The translations under genes and the position numbers were made by a program. Positions 29,312 through 31,004 of a DNA stretch of 31,004 nt are shown here, piece by piece. Origin of the DNA: a virus. The first letter of the stretch is position 1; each line of letters starts with the position of its first letter. Below the pieces are notes generated by a model. That model was not told where the DNA came from. It saw nothing but the letters and a program-made list of their open reading frames with translations, and did no database searches. The stretch is taken from positions 1 to 31,004 of IMG/VR virus record IMGVR_UViG_3300022744_000016; one strand, given 5' to 3'.

Positions 29312-30165
29312 AAGGTCCTCCCTCTGATGGAATTCAGTAAGCCCTGGAGGCGGGCCACGTCAGAGCCCCCTCCAAATCTATTGTTTTGACCAGCGTAAAT
29401 TAGCAAGCTATCAAGTGTGTTTTTATTTCCACCATAGTCTACGCCTGAACCCGTTTGCACACCCAAAGGCAACGCTTGCCCGCTGGTCTCTTCGTTAGTC
29501 AGCAGATAGACCAAAGGATCCACTTCCAACGTGCAATCAAACGTGAAGTGTATCCGGTATTGGTCGCTGAATGGGTTCTGGTTTACCAAGTCTTCTGGTA
29601 GGTATAGTGCAGGCCAGAACCATTTATAACGCAACATATAACTGCCTAAGTCGTTATAGATAGTGGTTCCGCTCAAATTGAATTGGGTCCCGACAGCGCT
29701 GCTAAAATTATGATACTCCCTCCGTTGATCAGGGTTGCCCGTTTCTAAGACAATCGGGTCTCCAGAGGCTAAAGCACCCGATGTAGAGTAGGCGGAAAAT
29801 GCATTTGTTCCGCACCGCGCGTAGCTGGCTCCACGCGTAGATGTCGATGTAGAAAAACCAGCAAATGTTTTAGCGTGATCCCTAGAAAACCCGCATCGGC
29901 CACCCCTTTGAAGGTGGCCCCAAAGGGTACGCAGGGCATTCTCCAGCACATTCCCTGCGCTCGATGTCAGGGCGACGTTTTGGAATACCAATCTGACCCG
30001 CATCCCGCCGGTTACCGCCACCCGATAGGCACTTCCGTAGCCGTTTTTCCCGTCCTGCACTGTGTACAGGGGGATTTCTTCCAGGCGAGCCAGAGGACGC
30101 CCCGTGTCGAGCGCTGTCAGACCCTTGCCGGGCTCGTCGTACCAGTAAAAATGGGGGTTAGCCAA
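29308..30165 (-). CDS. Distal tail protein-like
   Basis: A 285-aa protein right after the tape measure, the Dit position. It is beta-rich and Ser/Thr/Gly/Asn-rich, with a possible strand pair around GSAYRVAVTGGMRVRLVFQN and, later, YRIHFTFDCTLEVDPLVYLL. It would connect the tube to the hub. The start is TTG 30,165, backed by GGGGG upstream, overlapping the tape-measure stop by 8 nt. Its stop lies on the lipoprotein's stop from the other strand. Homology is not certain. Confidence 0.6.
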   Translation of the reverse strand: MANPHFYWYDEPGKGLTALDTGRPLARLEEIPLYTVQDGKNGYGSAYRVAVTGGMRVRLVFQNVALTSSAGNVLENALRTLWGHLQRGGRCGFSRDHAKTFAGFSTSTSTRGASYARCGTNAFSAYSTSGALASGDPIVLETGNPDQRREYHNFSSAVGTQFNLSGTTIYNDLGSYMLRYKWFWPALYLPEDLVNQNPFSDQYRIHFTFDCTLEVDPLVYLLTNEETSGQALPLGVQTGSGVDYGGNKNTLDSLLIYAGQNNRFGGGSDVARLQGLLNSIRGRTF

Positions 30166-31004
30166 AGGATAGCCCCCTACCCGTGGAGCCTAGGTGCTTA
30201 CGAAGCACACGTACAAGCTCCTCCACATTGGAGGCGATCACGCCACTGATATAGAAGTTCACACTTCCACCAGCACTACTTCTTGCTGCATCGGCAGGGT
30301 TCATCACTCGCTCCCCCTGATGCAATTGATACAATCCGTCTTTTCTTACATAATCAATACCACTTGCATAGCTACCATCTTCTTTGGGGTGCGAGAAGAG
30401 GTTAGCGATTTTACCGCCCTCCTGGGCAGATCCAAATAAACCCAAAGGCCCCTTGCCGGTGCCATCCTCGCGTTTGACGCCGATTAGCTCTTTTAAGGCA
30501 TCAAATAGTCCCCCAATCAGCGCTTTGCCCATACTCACCCAAAATTTGGGATCCAACAGCATTTCCATCGCTGATAATATGAGTGTTGGCATTAAAAGCC
30601 ACACACTCTCCAAGATGTCGGGCAATGCCTCGAAAAGCGACTCAATGATCCCCGGCACTGACCGTACCGCTCCGATGATGATGTCATCCACCTGACCGGC
30701 CAAGGCCGCAACTGTGTCGCCAATGGAGCCGATGAGCTTCGGCACAAGATTGGTTAGGATGTCCATAAGGAAAGGGCCAATCATGGAGGGTATCGAGCGC
30801 AGCCCGTCGATGGCCCCACTGAGCAGGCCTTGGGCCTCCTTAAAGATCCCGCCATCTTTCATGGCACCGAGTCCCTGGAGGCCTCCGACCACAGCGCTGG
30901 AAATGCCGGTGGGATCCAGTTTGACCAGTCCAGAGATGGAGGTAGACGCAGACACGACTGTATTGGCAGTATCCCCTACCTTTTTGAGTGCCCTGGCCTT
31001 GGTA
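30158..31004 (-). CDS. Tail tape measure protein, C-terminal part
   Basis: These are the last 239 residues of the 801-aa tape measure protein; 30,878-31,004 duplicates the window start. The segment is rich in hydrophobic helices (for example the LIGSIGDTVAALAGQVDDII region), as often seen in the C-terminal half of tape measures. It ends with a more polar tail (YVRKDGLYQLHQGERVMNP), a motif frequent near the C-terminus of siphophage tape measures. The internal ATG at 30,955 is not the real start. The stop overlaps the TTG start of the next tail gene by 8 nt. Confidence 0.85.
   Translation of the reverse strand, partial: TKARALKKVGDTANTVVSASTSISGLVKLDPTGISSAVVGGLQGLGAMKDGGIFKEAQGLLSGAIDGLRSIPSMIGPFLMDILTNLVPKLIGSIGDTVAALAGQVDDIIIGAVRSVPGIIESLFEALPDILESVWLLMPTLILSAMEMLLDPKFWVSMGKALIGGLFDALKELIGVKREDGTGKGPLGLFGSAQEGGKIANLFSHPKEDGSYASGIDYVRKDGLYQLHQGERVMNPADAARSSAGGSVNFYISGVIASNVEELVRVLRKHLGSTGRGLSFG

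Overview
The window is one complete, circularly permuted genome of a temperate, siphovirus-like tailed phage. Its first 127 bases are repeated exactly as its last 127 bases, so the unique length is 30,877 bp and the tape-measure gene is cut by the arbitrary contig ends. No rRNA or tRNA genes were noticed. The host is unknown. The best hint is a phage-carried lipoprotein with MopE-type Asp/Cys-rich putative metal-binding repeats and a very short signal peptide. In my knowledge that style is most common in Myxococcota, Bradymonadota and related former 'Deltaproteobacteria', so a host there is an inference only.

Layout. (1) Late module, all on the minus strand, read from about 13.8 kb down to 1 and then from 30.88 kb down to 23.8 kb. 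It holds two tandem small HTH proteins, terminase small and large subunits, a portal fused to a MuF-type domain, S78-like prohead protease, HK97-fold major capsid, head-tail connectors, tail terminator, a DUF2341-like protein, tail tube, a tail-assembly chaperone pair joined by a probable +1 (or -2) frameshift, tape measure (801 aa), distal tail protein, tail hub, and a large glycine-rich fibre. A lysis group follows: amidase, holin-like protein and three small proteins, the last ending in a Trp/Arg-rich tail. Genes overlap by 1-11 nt almost throughout. The one opposite-strand interruption is the MopE-like lipoprotein at 28.9-29.3 kb. (2) Control region, 13.8-17.3 kb. A leftward operon (HTH, zinc-binding protein, small ORF, winged-helix protein) ends at a clear terminator. 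It diverges from a rightward HTH repressor-like gene. A ParDE-like toxin-antitoxin pair comes next, then a near-consensus sigma-70 promoter at 17.26 kb. Two copies of one 18-bp operator-like palindrome sit at the divergent HTH junction and at that promoter. (3) Early rightward operon, 17.3-23.2 kb: about fourteen very small genes chained by ATGA overlaps, four with Cys-pair zinc-ribbon patterns. Two clusters of helically phased repeats (20,997-21,640) follow, then an excisionase-like gene and a tyrosine integrase with an extra C-terminal HTH. (4) 23.24-23.79 kb is nearly gene-free beside the integrase and is where attP would be expected.

How it fits together. The HTH/operator switch would choose between the immunity state and the early operon. 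Integrase and excisionase support lysogeny, and the TA pair could stabilise the prophage. No polymerase, helicase or primase was recognised, so replication probably relies on the host. The winged-helix protein is a possible initiator and the repeat clusters a possible origin. The less ordinary features are the repeat clusters, the lipoprotein with an intact antisense ORF that exactly fills the gap in the tail operon, the frameshift, and the relay of micro-genes.
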